In this document: positions 28,501 to 42,395 of the stretch, piece after piece
Numbering within the stretch: the stretch's first letter is position 1
How the letters are laid out: every line of letters begins with the position of its first letter
Source: Halisarca cf. caerulea
Lineage: Eukaryota; Porifera; Demospongiae; Chondrillida; Halisarcidae
Assembly: GCA_963170055.1 (NCBI GenBank)
Contig: CAUJGJ010000015.1
Span: 186,001 to 250,000 of the forward strand
DNA length: 64,000 bases
Reading direction: 5' to 3'
Made by a program: the position numbers and the translations under genes
The notes under the pieces: model-generated
Told to the model about the DNA's origin: nothing
The model's database searches: none
Seen by the model: the letters and a program-made list of their open reading frames with translations, nothing else

Positions 28501-30568
28501 GTCATGTGTGTCCACTGGGAATGTGCGTGGTGCTAGTGCCAAATATTGGTATTAGCACCAGCATATCCAACACTACAAAAATACGCCCACAGTAGTTAAT
28601 AAACTTCACGTGTGTCCACTGGGAATGTGCGTGGTGTTAGTGCCAAATATTGGTATTAGCACCAGCATATCCAACATTACACAAATACGCCCACAGAAGT
28701 TAAGAAACTTCATGTGTGTCCACTGGGAATGTGCGTGGTGCTAGTGCCAAATATTGGTATTAGCACCAGCATATCCAACACTACACAAATACGCCCACAG
28801 CACTTCAGAAACTTCATGTGTGTCCACTGGGAATGTGCGTGGTGCTAGTGCCAAATATTGGTATTAGCACCAGCATATCCAACACTACACAAATACGCCC
28901 ACAGCACTTCAGAAACTTTATGTATGTCCACTGGGAATGTGCGTGGTGCTAGTGCCAAATATTGGTATTAGCACCAGCATATCCAACACTACACAAATAC
29001 GCCCACAGCACTTGAGAAAGGTCATGTGTGTCCACTGGGAATGTGCGTGGAGCTAGTGCCAAATATTGTTATTTGCACCAGCATATCCAACACTACACAA
29101 ATTCGCCCACAGCACTTCAGAAAGGTCATGTGTGTCCACTGGGAATGTGCGTGGAGCTAGTGCCAAATATTGGTATTAGCACCAGCATATCCAACACTAC
29201 ACAAATACGCCTACAGCACTTCAGAAAGGTCATGTGTGTCCACTGGGAATGTGCGTGGTGCTAGTGCCAAATATTGGTATTAGCACCAGCATATCCAACA
29301 CTACACAAATACGCCCACAACACTTCAGAAACTTCATGTGTGTCCACTGGGAATGCGCGTGGTCCTAGTGCCAAATATTGGTATTAGCACCAGCATATCC
29401 AACACTACACAAATACGCCCACATTACTTCAGAAAGGTCATGTGTGTCCACTGGGAATGTGCGTGGTGCTAGTACCAAATATTGGTATTAGCACCAGCAT
29501 ATCCAACACTACAAAAATACGCCCACAGTAGTTAATAAACTTCATGTGTGTCCACTGGGAATGTGCGTGGTGCTAGTGCCAAATATTGGTATTAGCACCA
29601 GCATATCCAACACTACACATACGCCCACAGTAGTTAAGAAACTTCATGTGTTTCCACTGGGAATGTGCTTGGTGCTAGTGCCAAATATTGGTATTAGCAC
29701 CAGCATATCCAACACTACACAAATACGCCACAGCACTTCAGAAACTTCATGTGTGTCCACTGGGAATGTGCGTGGTGCTAGTGCCAAATATTGGTATTAG
29801 CACCAGCATATCCAACACTACACAAATACGCCCACATTACTTCAGAAAGGTCATGTGTGTCCACTGGGAATGTGCGTGGTGCTAGTGCCAAATATTGGTA
29901 TTAGCACCAGCATATCCAACATTACACAAATACGCCCACAGTAGTTAAGAAACTTCATGTGTGTCTACTGGGAATGTGCGTGGTGCTAGTGTCAAATATT
30001 GTTATTAGCACCAGCATATCCAACACTTCAATAATACGCCCACAGTAGTTAAGAAACTTCATGTGTTTCCACTGGGAATGTGCGTGGTGCTAGTGCCAAA
30101 TATTGGTATTAGCACCATCATATCCAACACTACACAAATACGCCCACAGCACTTCAGAAAGGACATGTGTGTCCACTGGGAATGTGCGTGGTGTTAGTGC
30201 CAAATATTGGTATTAGCACCAGCATATCCAACACTACACAAATACGCCCACAGAAGTTAAGAAACTTCATGTGTGTCCACTGGGAATGTGCGTGGTCCTA
30301 GTGCCAAATATTGGTATTAGCACCAGCATATCCAACACTACACAAATACGCCCACAGCACTTCAGAAACTTTATGTGTGTCCACTGGGAATGTGCGTGGT
30401 GCTAGTGCCAAATATTCGTATTAGCACCAGCATATCCAACACTACACAAATACGCCCACAGCACTTCAGAAACTTTATGTGTGTCCACAGGGAATGTGCG
30501 TGGTGCTAGTGCCAAATATTGGTATTAGCACCAGCATATCCAACACTACACAAATACGCCCACAGCAC
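25583..30568 (+). repeat. Tandem duplication of a 24-monomer HOR (about 2 x 2493 bp)
   Basis: Positions in about 25583-28075 recur 2493 bp downstream. The offset equals 24 x 104 minus 3, explained by one 102-bp and one 103-bp monomer in each copy. Diagnostics are 'aaacttcacgtgtg' (26108 and 28601), 'ggagctagtgcc' followed by 'attgttatttgcacc' (26.56 and 29.05 kb), 'cccacattacttcag', 'gaatgtgcttggtgc', 'gaaaggacatgtg' (about 27664 and 30157) and 'cttcggaaagg' (about 28076 and 30569). Exact edges are approximate because neighbouring monomers are so alike. Confidence 0.82.
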
Positions 30569-33500
30569 TTCGGAAAGGTCATGTGTGTCCACTGGGAATG
30601 TGCGTGGTGCTAGTGCCAAATATTGGTATTAGCACCAGCATATCCAACACTACACAAATTCGCCCACAGCACTTCAGAAAGGTCATGTGTGTCCACTGGG
30701 AATGTGCGTGGAGCTAGTGCCAAATATTGGTATTAGCACCAGCATATCCAACACTACACAAATACGCCTACAGCACTTCAGAAAGGTCATGTGTGTCCAC
30801 TGGGAATGTGCGTGGTGCTAGTGCCAAATATTGGTATTAACACCAGAATATCCAACACTACACAAGTACGCCCACAGCACTTCAGAAACTTCATGTGTGT
30901 CTACTGGGAATGTGCGTGGTGCTAGTGCCAAATATTGGTATTAGCACCAGCATATCCAACACTACACAAATACGCCCACAGCACTTCAGAAACTTCATGT
31001 GTGTCCACTGGGAATGCGCGTGGTCCTAGTGCCAAATATTGGTATTAGCACCAGCATATCCAACACTACACAAATACGCCCACAGCACTTCAGAAAGGTC
31101 ATGTGTGTCCACTGGGAATGTGCGTGGTGCTAGTGCCAAATATTGGTATTAGCACCAGCATATCCAACACTACAAAAATACGCCCACAGTAGTTAATGAA
31201 CTTCATGTGTGTCCACTGGGAATGTGCGTGGTGCTAGTGCCAAATATTGGTATTAGCACCAGCATATCCAACACTACACATACGCCCACAGTAGTTAAGA
31301 AACTTCATGTGTTTCCACTGGGAATGTGCGTGGTGCTAGTGCCAAATATTGGTATTAGCACCAGCATATCCAACACTACACAAATACGCCACAGCACTTC
31401 AGAAACTTCATGTGTGTCCACTGGGAATGTGCGTGGTGCTAGTGCCAAATATTGGTATTTGCACCAGCATATCCAACACTACACAAATACGCCCACATTA
31501 CTTCAGAAAGGATATGTATGTCCACTGGGAATGTGCGTGGTGCTAGTGCCAAATATTGGTATTAGCACCAGCATATCCAACATTACACAAATACGCCCAC
31601 AGTAGTTAAGAAACTTCATGTGTGTCTACTGGGAATGTGCGTGGTGCTAGTGTCAAATATTGGTATTAGCACCAGCATATCCAACACTTCAATAATACGC
31701 CCACAGTAGTTAATAAACTTCATATGTTTCCACTGGGAATGTGCGTGGTGCTAGTGCCAAATATTGGTATTAGCACCAGCATATCCAACACTACACAAAT
31801 ACGCCCACAGCACTTCAGAAAGGTCATGTTTGTCCACTGGGAATGTGCGTGGTGTTAGTGCCAAATATTGGTATTAGCACCAGCATATCCAACACTACAC
31901 AAATACGCCCACAGAAGTTAAGAAACTTCATGTGTGTCCACTGGGAATGTGCGTGGTGCTAGTGCCAAATATTGGTATTAGCACCAGCATATCCAACACT
32001 ACACAAATACGCCCACAGCACTTCAGAAACTTCATGTGTGTCCACTGGGAATGTGCGTGGTGCTAGTGCCAAATATTGGTATTAGCACCAGCATATCCAA
32101 CACTACACAAATACGCCCACAGCACATATGAAAGGTCATGTGTGTCCACTGGGAATGTGCGTGGTGCTAGTGCCAAATATTGGTATTAGCACCAGCATAT
32201 CCAACACTACACATACGCCCACAGTAGTTAAGAAACTTCATGTGTTTCCACTGGGAATGTGCGTGGTGCTAGTGCCAAATATTGGTATTAGCACCAGCAT
32301 ATCCAACACTACACAAATACGCCACAGCACTTCAGAAACTTCATGTGTGTCCACTGGGAATGTGCGTGGTGCTAGTGCCAAATATTGGTATTTGCACCAG
32401 CATATCCAACACTACACAAATACGCCCACATTACTTCAGAAAGGATATGTATGTCCACTGGGAATGTGCGTGGTGCTAGTGCCAAATATTGGTATTAGCA
32501 CCAGCATATCCAACATTACACAAATACGCCCACAGTAGTTAAGAAACTTCATGTGTGTCTACTGGGAATGTGCGTGGTGCTAGTGTCAAATATTGGTATT
32601 AGCACCAGCATATCCAACACTTCAATAATACGCCCACAGTAGTTAATAAACTTCATATGTTTCCACTGGGAATGTGCGTGGTGCTAGTGCCAAATATTGG
32701 TATTAGCACCAGCATATCCAACACTACACAAATACGCCCACAGCACTTCAGAAAGGTCATGTTTGTCCACTGGGAATGTGCGTGGTGTTAGTGCCAAATA
32801 TTGGTATTAGCACCAGCATATCCAACACTACACAAATACGCCCACAGAAGTTAAGAAACTTCATGTGTGTCCACTGGGAATGTGCGTGGTGCTAGTGCCA
32901 AATATTGGTATTAGCACCAGCATATCCAACACTACACAAATACGCCCACAGCACTTCAGAAACTTCATGTGTGTCCACTGGGAATGTGCGTGGTGCTAGT
33001 GCCAAATATTGGTATTAGCACCAGCATATCCAACACTACACAAATACGCCCACAGCACATATGAAAGGTCATGTGTGTCCACTGGGAATGTGCGTGGTGC
33101 TAGTGCCAAATATTGGTATTAGCACCAGCATATCCAACACTACACAAATACGCCCACAGCACTTCAGAAAGGTCATGTGTGTCCACTGGGAATGTGCGTG
33201 GTGCTAGTGCCAAATATTGGTATTAGCACCAGCATATCCAACACTACACAAATTCGCCCACAGCACTTCAGAAAGGTCATGTGTGTCCACTGGGAATGTG
33301 CGTGGAGCTAGTGCCAAATATTGGTATTAGCACCAGCATATACAACACTACACAAATACGCCTACAGCACTTCAGAAAGGTCATGTGTGTCCACTGGGAA
33401 TGTGCGTGGTGCTAGTGCCAAATATTGGTATTAGCACCAGCATATCCAACACTACACAATTACGCCCACAGCACTTCAGAAACTTCATGTGTGTCTACTG

Positions 33501-36500
33501 GGAATGTGCGTGGTGCTAGTGACAAATATTGGTATTAGCACCAGCATATCCAACACTACACAAATACGCCCACAGCACTTCAGAAACTTCATGTGTGTCC
33601 ACTGGGAATGCGCGTGGTCCTAGTGCCAAATATTGGTATTAGCACCAGCATATCCAACACTACACAAATACGCCCACAGCACTACAGAAAGGTCATGTGT
33701 GTCCACTGGGAATGTGCGTGGTGCTAGTGCCAAATATTGGTATTAGCACCAGCATATCCAACACTACAAAAATACGCCCACAGTAGTTAATAAACTTCAT
33801 GTGTGTCCACTGGGAATGTGCGTGGTGTTAGTGCCAAATATTGGTATTAGCACCAGCATATCCAACATTACACAAATACGCCCACAGAAGTTAAGAAACT
33901 TCATGTGTTTCAACTGGGAATGTGCGTGGTGCTAGTGCCAAATATTGGTATTAGCACCAGCATATCCAACACTACACAAATTCGCCCACAGTACTTCAGA
34001 AAGGTCATGTGTGTCCACTGGGAATGTGCGTGGAGCTAGTACCAAATGTTGGTATTAGTACCAGCATATCCAACACTACACAAATACGCCTACAGCACTT
34101 CAGAAAGGTCATGTGTGTCCACTGGGAATGTGCGTGGAGCTAGTGCCAAATGTTGGTATTAGCACCAGCATATCCAACACTACACAAATACGCCTACAGC
34201 ACTTCAGAAAGGTCATGTGTGTCCACTGGGAATGTGCGTGGTGCTAGTGCCAAATATTGGTATTAGCACCAGCATATCCAACACTACACAAGTACGCCCA
34301 CAGCACTTCAGAAACTTCATGTGTGTCTACTGGGAATGTGCGTGGTGCTAGTGCCAAATATTGGTATTAGCACCAGCATATCCAACACTACACGTACGCC
34401 CACAGTAGTTAAGAAACTTCATGTGTTTCCACTGGGAATGTGCGTGGTGCTAGTGCCAAATATTGGTATTAGCACCAGCATATCCAACACTACACAAATA
34501 CGCCACAGCACTTCAAAAACTTCATGTGTGTCCACTGGGAATGTGCGTGGTGCTAGTGCCAAATATTGGTATTAGCACCAGCATATCCAACACTACACAA
34601 ATACGCCCACAGAACTTCAGAAAGGTCATGTGTGTCCACTGGGAATGTGCGTGGTGCTAGTGCCAAATATTGTTATTAGCACCAGCATATCCAACACTTC
34701 AATAATACGCCCACAGTAGTTAAGAAACTTCATGTGTTTCCACTGGGAATGTGCATGGTGCTAGTGCCAAATATTGGTATTAGCACCAGCATATCCAACA
34801 TTACACAAATACGCCCACAGTAGTTAAGAAACTTCATGTGTGTCCACTGGGAATGTGCGTGGTGCTAGTGCCAAATATTCGTATTAGCACCAGCATATCC
34901 AACACTACAAAAATACGCCCACAGTAGTCAATAAACTTCATGTGTGTCCACTGGGAAAGTGCGTGGTGCTAGTGCCAAATATTGGCATTAGCACCAGCAT
35001 ATCCGACACTACACAAATACGCCCACAGCACTTCAGAAAGGTCATGTGTGTCCACTGGGAATGTGCGTGGTGCTAGTGTAAAATATTGGTATTAGCACCA
35101 GCATATCCAACATTGCACAAATACGCCCACAGAAGTTAAGAAACTTCATGTGTGTCCACTGGGAATGTGCGTGGTGCTAGTGCCAAATATTCGTATTAGC
35201 ACCAGCATATCCAACACTACAAAAATACGCCCACAGTAGTTAATAAACTTCATGTGTGTCCACTGGGAAAGTGCGTGGTGCTAGTGCCAAATATTGGTAT
35301 TAGCACCAGCATATCCAACACTACACAAATACGCCCACAGCACTTCAGAAACTTCATGTGTGTCCACTGGGAATGTGCGTGGTGCAAGTGCCAAATATTG
35401 GTATTAGCACCAGCATATCCAACACTACACAAATACGCCCACAGCACTTCAGAAAGGTCATGTGTGTCCACTGGGAATGTGCGTGGTGCTAGTGCCAAAT
35501 ATTGGTATTAGCACCAGCATATCCAACACTACACAAATACGCCCACAGCACTTCAGAAAGGTCATGTGTGTCCACTAGGAATGTGCGTGGTGCTAGTGCC
35601 AAATATTGGTATTAGCACCAGCATATCCAACACTACACAAATACGCCCACAGCATTTCAGAAAGGTCATGTGTGTCCACTGGGAATGTGCGTGGAGCTAG
35701 TGCCAAATATTGGTATTAGCACCAGCATATCCAACACTACACAAATACGCCTACAGCACTTCAGAAAGGTCATGTGTGTCCACTGGGAATGTGCGTGGTG
35801 CTAGTGCCAAATATTGGTATTAGCACCAGCATATCCAACAGTACACAAGTACGCCCACAGCACTTCAGAAACTTCACGTGTGTCTACTGGGAATGTGCGT
35901 GGTGCTAGTGCCAAATATTGGTATTAGCACCAGCATATCCAACACTACACAAATACGCCCACAGCACTTCAGAACGGTCAAGTGTGTCTACTGGGAATGT
36001 GCGTGGTGCTAGTGCCAAATATTGGTATTAGCACCAGCATATCCAACACTACACAAATACGCCCACAGCACTTCAGAAACTTCAAGTGTGTCCACTGGGA
36101 ATGTGCGTGGTGCTAGTGCCAAATATTGGTATTAGCACCAGCATATCCAACACTACACAAATACGCCCATAGCACTTCACAAAGGTCATGTGTGTCCACT
36201 GGGAATGTGCGTGGTGCTAGTGCCAAATATTGGTATTAGCACCAGCATATCAAACACTATACAAATACGCCCACAACACTTCAGAAAGGTCATGTGTGTC
36301 CACTGGGAATGTGCGTGGTGCTAGTGCCAAATATTGGTATTAGCACCAGCATATCCAACACTACACAAATACGCCCACAGCACTTCAGAAACTTTATGTG
36401 TGTCCCCTGGGAATGTGCGTGGTGCTAGTGCCAAATATTGGTATTAGCACCAGCATATCCAACACTACACAAATACGCCCACAGCACTTCACAAACTTCA

Positions 36501-39500
36501 TGTGTGTCCACTGGGAATGTGCGCGGTGCTAGTGCCTAATATTGGTATTAGTACCAGCATATCCAACACTACACAAATACGCCCACAGCACTTCAGAAAG
36601 GTCATGTGTGTCCACTGGGAATGTGCGTGGTGCTAGTGCCAAATATTGGTATTAGCACCAGCATATCCAACACTACACAAGTACGCCCACAGCACTTCAG
36701 AAACTTAATGTGTGTCTACTGGGAATGTGCGTGGTGCTAGTGCCAAATATTGGTATTAGCACCAACATATCCAACATTACACAAATACGCCCACAGTAGT
36801 TAAGAAACTTCATGTGTGTCCACTGGGAATGTGCGTGGTGCTAGTGCCAAATATTGGTATTAGCACCAGCATATCCAACACTACACAAATACGCCCACAG
36901 TAGTAAAGAAACTTCATGTGTGTCCACTGGGAATGTGCGTAGTGCTAGTGCCAAATATTGGTATTTGCACCAGCATATCCAACACTACAATAATACGCCC
37001 ACAGAACTTCAGAAAGGTCATGTGTGTCCAGTGGGAATGTGCGTGGTGCTAGTGCCAAATATTGGTATTAGCACCAGCATATCCAACACTACACAAATAC
37101 GCCCACAGCACATATGAAAGGTCATGTGTGTCCACTGGGAATGTGCGTTGTGCTAGTGCCAAATATTGGTATTAGCACCAGCATATCCAACACTACACAA
37201 ATGCGCTCACAGCACTTCAGAAAGGTCATGTGTGTCCACTGGGAATGTGCGTGGTGCTAGTGCCAAATATTGGTATTAGCACCAGCATATCCAACACTAA
37301 ACAAATGCGCTCACAGCACTTGAGAAAGGTCATGTGTGTCCACTGGGAATGTGCGTGGTGCTAGTGCCAAATACTTGTATTAGCACCAGCATATCCAACA
37401 TTACACAAATACGCCCACAGTAGTAAAGAAACTTCATGTGTGTCCTCTGGGAATGTGCGTGGTGCTAGTGCCAAATATTGGTATTAGCACCAGCATATCC
37501 AACACTACACAAGTACGCCCACAGCACTTGAGAAACTTCATGTGTGTCTACTGGGAATGTGCGTGGTGCTAGTGCCCAATATTGGTATTAGCACCAGCAT
37601 ATACAACACTACACAAATACGCCCATAGCACTTCACAAAGGTCATGTGTGTCCACTGGGAATGTGCGTGGTGCTAGTGCCAAATATTGGTATTAGCACCA
37701 GCATATCCAACACTACACAAATACGCCCACAGCACTTCAGAAACTTTATGTGTGTCCCCTGGGAATGTGCGTGGTGCTAGTGCCAAATATTGGTATTAGC
37801 ACCAGCATATCCAACACTACACAAATACGCCCACAGCACTTCACAAACTTCATGTGTGTCCACTGGGAATGTGCGCGGTGCTAGTGCCTAATATTGGTAT
37901 TAGTACCAGCATATCCAACACTACACAAATACGCCCACAGCACTTCAGAAAGGTCATGTGTGTCCACTGGGAATGTGCGTGGTGCTAGTGCCAAATATTG
38001 GTATTAGCACCAGCATATCCAACACTACACAAGTACGCCCACAGCACTTCAGAAACTTCATGTGTGTCTACTGGGAATGTGCGTGGTGCTAGTGCCAAAT
38101 ATTGGTATTAGCACCAGCATATCCAACATTACACAAATACGCCCACAGTAGTTAAGAAACTTCATGTGTGTCCACTGGGAATGTGCGTGGTGCTAGTGCC
38201 AAATATTGGTATTAGCACCAGCATATCCAACACTACACAAATACGCCCACAGCACTTCAGAAACTTCATGTGTGTCCACTGGGAATGTGCGTGGTGCTAG
38301 TGCCAAATATTGGTATTTGCACCAGCATATCCAACACTACAATAATACGCCCACAGAACTTCAGAAAGGTCATGTGTGTCCAGTGGGAATGTGCGTGGTG
38401 CTAGTGCCAAATATTGGTATTAGCACCAGCATATCCAACACTACACAAATACGCCCACAGCACTTCACAAACTTCATGTGTGTCCACTGGGAATGTGCGC
38501 GGTGCTAGTGCCTAATATTGGTATTAGTACCAGCATATCCAACACTACACAAATACGCCCACAGCACTTCAGAAAGGTCATGTGTGTCCACTGGGAATGT
38601 GCGTGGTGCTAGTGCCAAATATTGGTATTAGCACCAGCATATCCAACACTACACAAGTACGCCCACAGCACTTCAGAAACTTCATGTGTGTCTACTGGGA
38701 ATGTGCGTGGTGCTAGTGCCAAATATTGGTATTTGCACCAGCATATCCAACATTACACAAATACGCCCACAGTAGTTAAGAAACTTCATGTGTGTCCACT
38801 GGGAATGTGCGTGGTGCTAGTGCCAAATATTGGTATTAGCACCAGCATATCCAACACTACACAAATACGCCCACAGCACTTCAGAAACTTCATGTGTGTC
38901 CACTGGGAATGTGCGTGGTGCTAGTGCCAAATATTGGTATTTGCACCAGCATATCCAACACTACAATAATACGCCCACAGAACTTCAGAAAGGTCATGTG
39001 TGTCCAGTGGGAATGTGCGTGGTGCTAGTGCCAAATATTGGTATTAGCACCAGCATATCCAACACTACACAAATACGCCCACAGCACATATGAAAGGTCA
39101 TGTGTGTCCACTGGGAATGTGCGTTGTGCTAGTGCCAAATATTGGTAATACCACCAGCATATCCAACACTACACAAATGCGCTCACAGCACTTCAGAAAG
39201 GTCATGTGTGTCCACTGGGAATGTGCGTGGTGCTAGTGCCAAATATTGGTATTAGTACCAGCATATCCAACACTAAACAAATGCGCTCACAGCACTTGAG
39301 AAAGGTCATGTGTGTCCACTGGGAATATGCGTGGTGCTAGTGCCAAATACTTGTATTAGCACCAGCATATCCAACATTACACAAATACGCCCACAGTAGT
39401 AAAGAAACTTCATGTGTGTCCTCTGGGAATGTGCGTGGTGCTAGTGCCAAATATTGGTATTAGCACCAGCATATCCAACACTACACAAATACGCCCACAG

Positions 39501-42395
39501 TAGTTATGAAACTTCATGTGTGTCCACTGGGAATGTGCGTGGTGCTAGTGCCAAATATTGGTATTAGCACCAGCATATCCAACACTACACAAATACGCCC
39601 ACAGTAGTTATGAAACTTCATGTGTGTCCTCTGGGAATGTGCGTGGTGCTAGTGCCAAATATTGGTATTAGCACCAGCATATCCAACATTACATAAATAC
39701 GCCCACAGTAGTAAAGAAACTTCATGTGTGTCCTCTGGGAATGTGCGTGGTGCTAGAGCCAAATATTGGTATTAGCACCAGCATATCCAACATTACACAA
39801 ATACGCCCACAGTAGTTATGAAACTTCATGTGTGTCCACTGGGAATGTGCGTGGTGCTAGTGCCAAATATTGGTATTAGCACCAGCATATCCAACACTAC
39901 ACAAATGCGCTCACAGCACTTCAGAAAGGTCATGTGTGTCCACTGGGAATGTGCGTGGTGCTAGTGCCAAATATTGGTATTAGCACCAGCATATCCAACA
40001 CTACACAAGTACGCCCACAGCACTTCAGAAACTTCATGTGTGTCTACTGGGAATGTGCGTGGTGCTAGTGCCAAATATTGGTATTAGCACCAGCATATCC
40101 AACATTACACAAATACGCCCACAGTAGTTAAGAAACTTCATGTGTGTCCACTGGGAATGTGCGTGGTGCTACTACCAAATATTGGTATTAGCACCAGCAT
40201 ATCCAACATTACACAAACACGCCCACAGTAGTTATGAAGCTTCATGTGTGTCCTCTGGGAATGTGCGTGGTGCTAGTGCCAAATATTGGTATTAGCACCA
40301 GCATATCCAACACTACACAAATAAGCCCACAGCACTTCAGAAACTTCATGTTTGTCCACTGGGAATGTGCGTGGTGCTAGTGCCAAATATTGGTATTAGC
40401 ACCAGCATATCCAACACTACACAAATACGCCCACAGCACTTCAGAAACTTCATGTTTGTCCACTGGGAATGTGCGTGGTGCTAGTGCCAAATATTGGTAT
40501 TAGCACCAGCATATCCAACACTACACAAATGCGCTCAAAGCACATCAGAAAGGTCATGTGTGTCCACTGGGAATGTGCGTGGTGCTAGTGCCAAATATTG
40601 GTATTAGCACCAGCATATCCAACATTACAAAAATACGCCCACAGTAGTTTTGAAACTTCATGTGTGTCCTCTGGGAATGTGCGTGGTGCTAGTGCCAAAT
40701 ATTGGTATTAGCACCAGCATATCCAACACTACACAAATGCGCTCACAGCACTTCAGAAAGGTCATGTGTGTCCACTGGGAATGTGCGTGGTGCTAGTGCC
40801 TAATACTTATATTAGCACCAGCATATCCAACATTACACAATTACGCCCACAGTAGTAAAGAAACTTCATGTGTGTCCTCTGGGAATGTGCGTGGTGCTAG
40901 TGCCAAATATTGGTATTAGCACCAGCATATCCAACACTACACAAATACGCCCACAGCACTTCAGAAACTTTATGTGTGTCCACTGGGAATGTGCGTGGTG
41001 CTAGTGCCAAATATTGGTATTAGCACCAGCATATCCAACACTACACAAATACGCCCACAGCACTTCAGAAAGGTCATGTGTGTCCACTGGGAATGTGCGT
41101 GGTGCCAGTGCCAAATATTGGTATTAGCACCAGCATATCCAACACTACACAAATGCGCTCACAGCACTTCAGAAAGGTCATGTGTGTCCACTGGGAATGT
41201 GCGTGGTGCTAGTGCCAAATATTGGTATTAGCACCAGCATATCCAACACTAAACAAATGCGCTCACAGCACTTGAGAAAGGTCATGTGTGTCCACTGGGA
41301 ATGTGCGTGGTGCTAGTGCCAAATACTTGTATTAGCACCAGCATATCCAACATTACACAAATACGCCCACAGTAGTAAAGAAACTTCATGTGTGTCCTCT
41401 GGGAATGTGCGTGGTGCTAGTGCCAAATATTGGTATTAGAACCAGCATATCCAACATTACACAAATACGCCCACAGTAGTTATGAAACTTCATGTGTGTC
41501 CACTGGGAATGTGCGTGGTGCTAGTGCCAAATATTGGTATTAGCACCAGCATATCCAACACTACACAAATACGCCCACAGTAGTTATGAAACTTCATGTG
41601 TGTCCTCTGGGAATGTGCGTGGTGCTAGTGCCAAATATTGGTATTAGCACCAGCATATCCAACATTACACAAATACGCCCACAGTAGTTAAGAAACTTCA
41701 TGTGTGTCCACTGGGAATGTGCGTGGTGCTAGTACCAAATATTGGTATTAGCACCAGCATATCCAACATTACACAAATACGCCCACAGTAGTTATGAAGC
41801 TTCATGTGTGTCCTCTGGGAATGTGCGTGGTGCTAGTGCCAAATATTGGTATTAGCACCAGCATATCCAACACTACACAAATACGCCCACAGCACTTCAG
41901 AAACTTCATGTTTGTCCACTGGGAATGTGCGTGGTGCTAGTGCCAAATATTGGTATTAGCACCAGCATATCCAACACTACACAAATACGCCCACAGCACT
42001 TCAGAAAAGTCATGTGTGTCCACTGGGAATGTGCGTGGTGCCAGTGCCAAATATTGGTATTAGCACCAGCATATCCAACACTACACAAATGCGCTCACAG
42101 CACTTCAGAAAGGTCATGTGTGTCCACTGGGAATGTGCGTGGTGCTAGTGCCAAATATTGGTATTAGCACCAGCATATCCAACACTAAACAAATGCGCTC
42201 ACAGCACTTGAGAAAGGTCATGTGTGTCCACTGGGAATGTGCGTGGTGCTAGTGCCAAATACTTGTATTAGCACCAGCATATCCAACATTACACAAATAC
42301 GCCCACAGTAGTAAAGAAACTTCATGTGTGTCCTCTGGGAATGTGCGTGGTGGTAGTGCCAAATATTGGTATTAGCACCAGCATATCCAACACTA
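26500..42395 (+). repeat. Second copy of the 1-16.9 kb block (large segmental duplication)
   Basis: Ordered rare variants from the left of the window recur here at offsets that change only by added or removed monomers: 4601 to 31207 (+26606), 7406 to 34321 (+26915), 9999 to 35250 (+25251), 13371 to 38830 (+25459) and 15510/16446 to 40970/41906 (+25460). Collinearity runs to about 42395, matching about 16935. The block is therefore duplicated in direct orientation, with the 16.9-26 kb HORs between. The portion at 26.5-31 kb resembles 1-4 kb less precisely. Whether this is a real duplication or an assembly effect cannot be told from sequence alone. Confidence 0.78.
31200..33065 (+). repeat. Tandem duplication of a 9-monomer HOR (2 x 933 bp)
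   Basis: About 31200-32132 and 32133-33065 are offset by 933 bp (9 x 104 minus 3, from one 102-bp and one 103-bp monomer in each). Shared rare features are 'ggtatttgcacc', 'cccacattacttcag', 'aaaggatatgtatgtcc', 'aaacttcatatgtttcc' and 'aggtcatgtttgtcc'. A related single copy lies at about 4.60-5.53 kb, without the immediate duplication. Confidence 0.87.
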
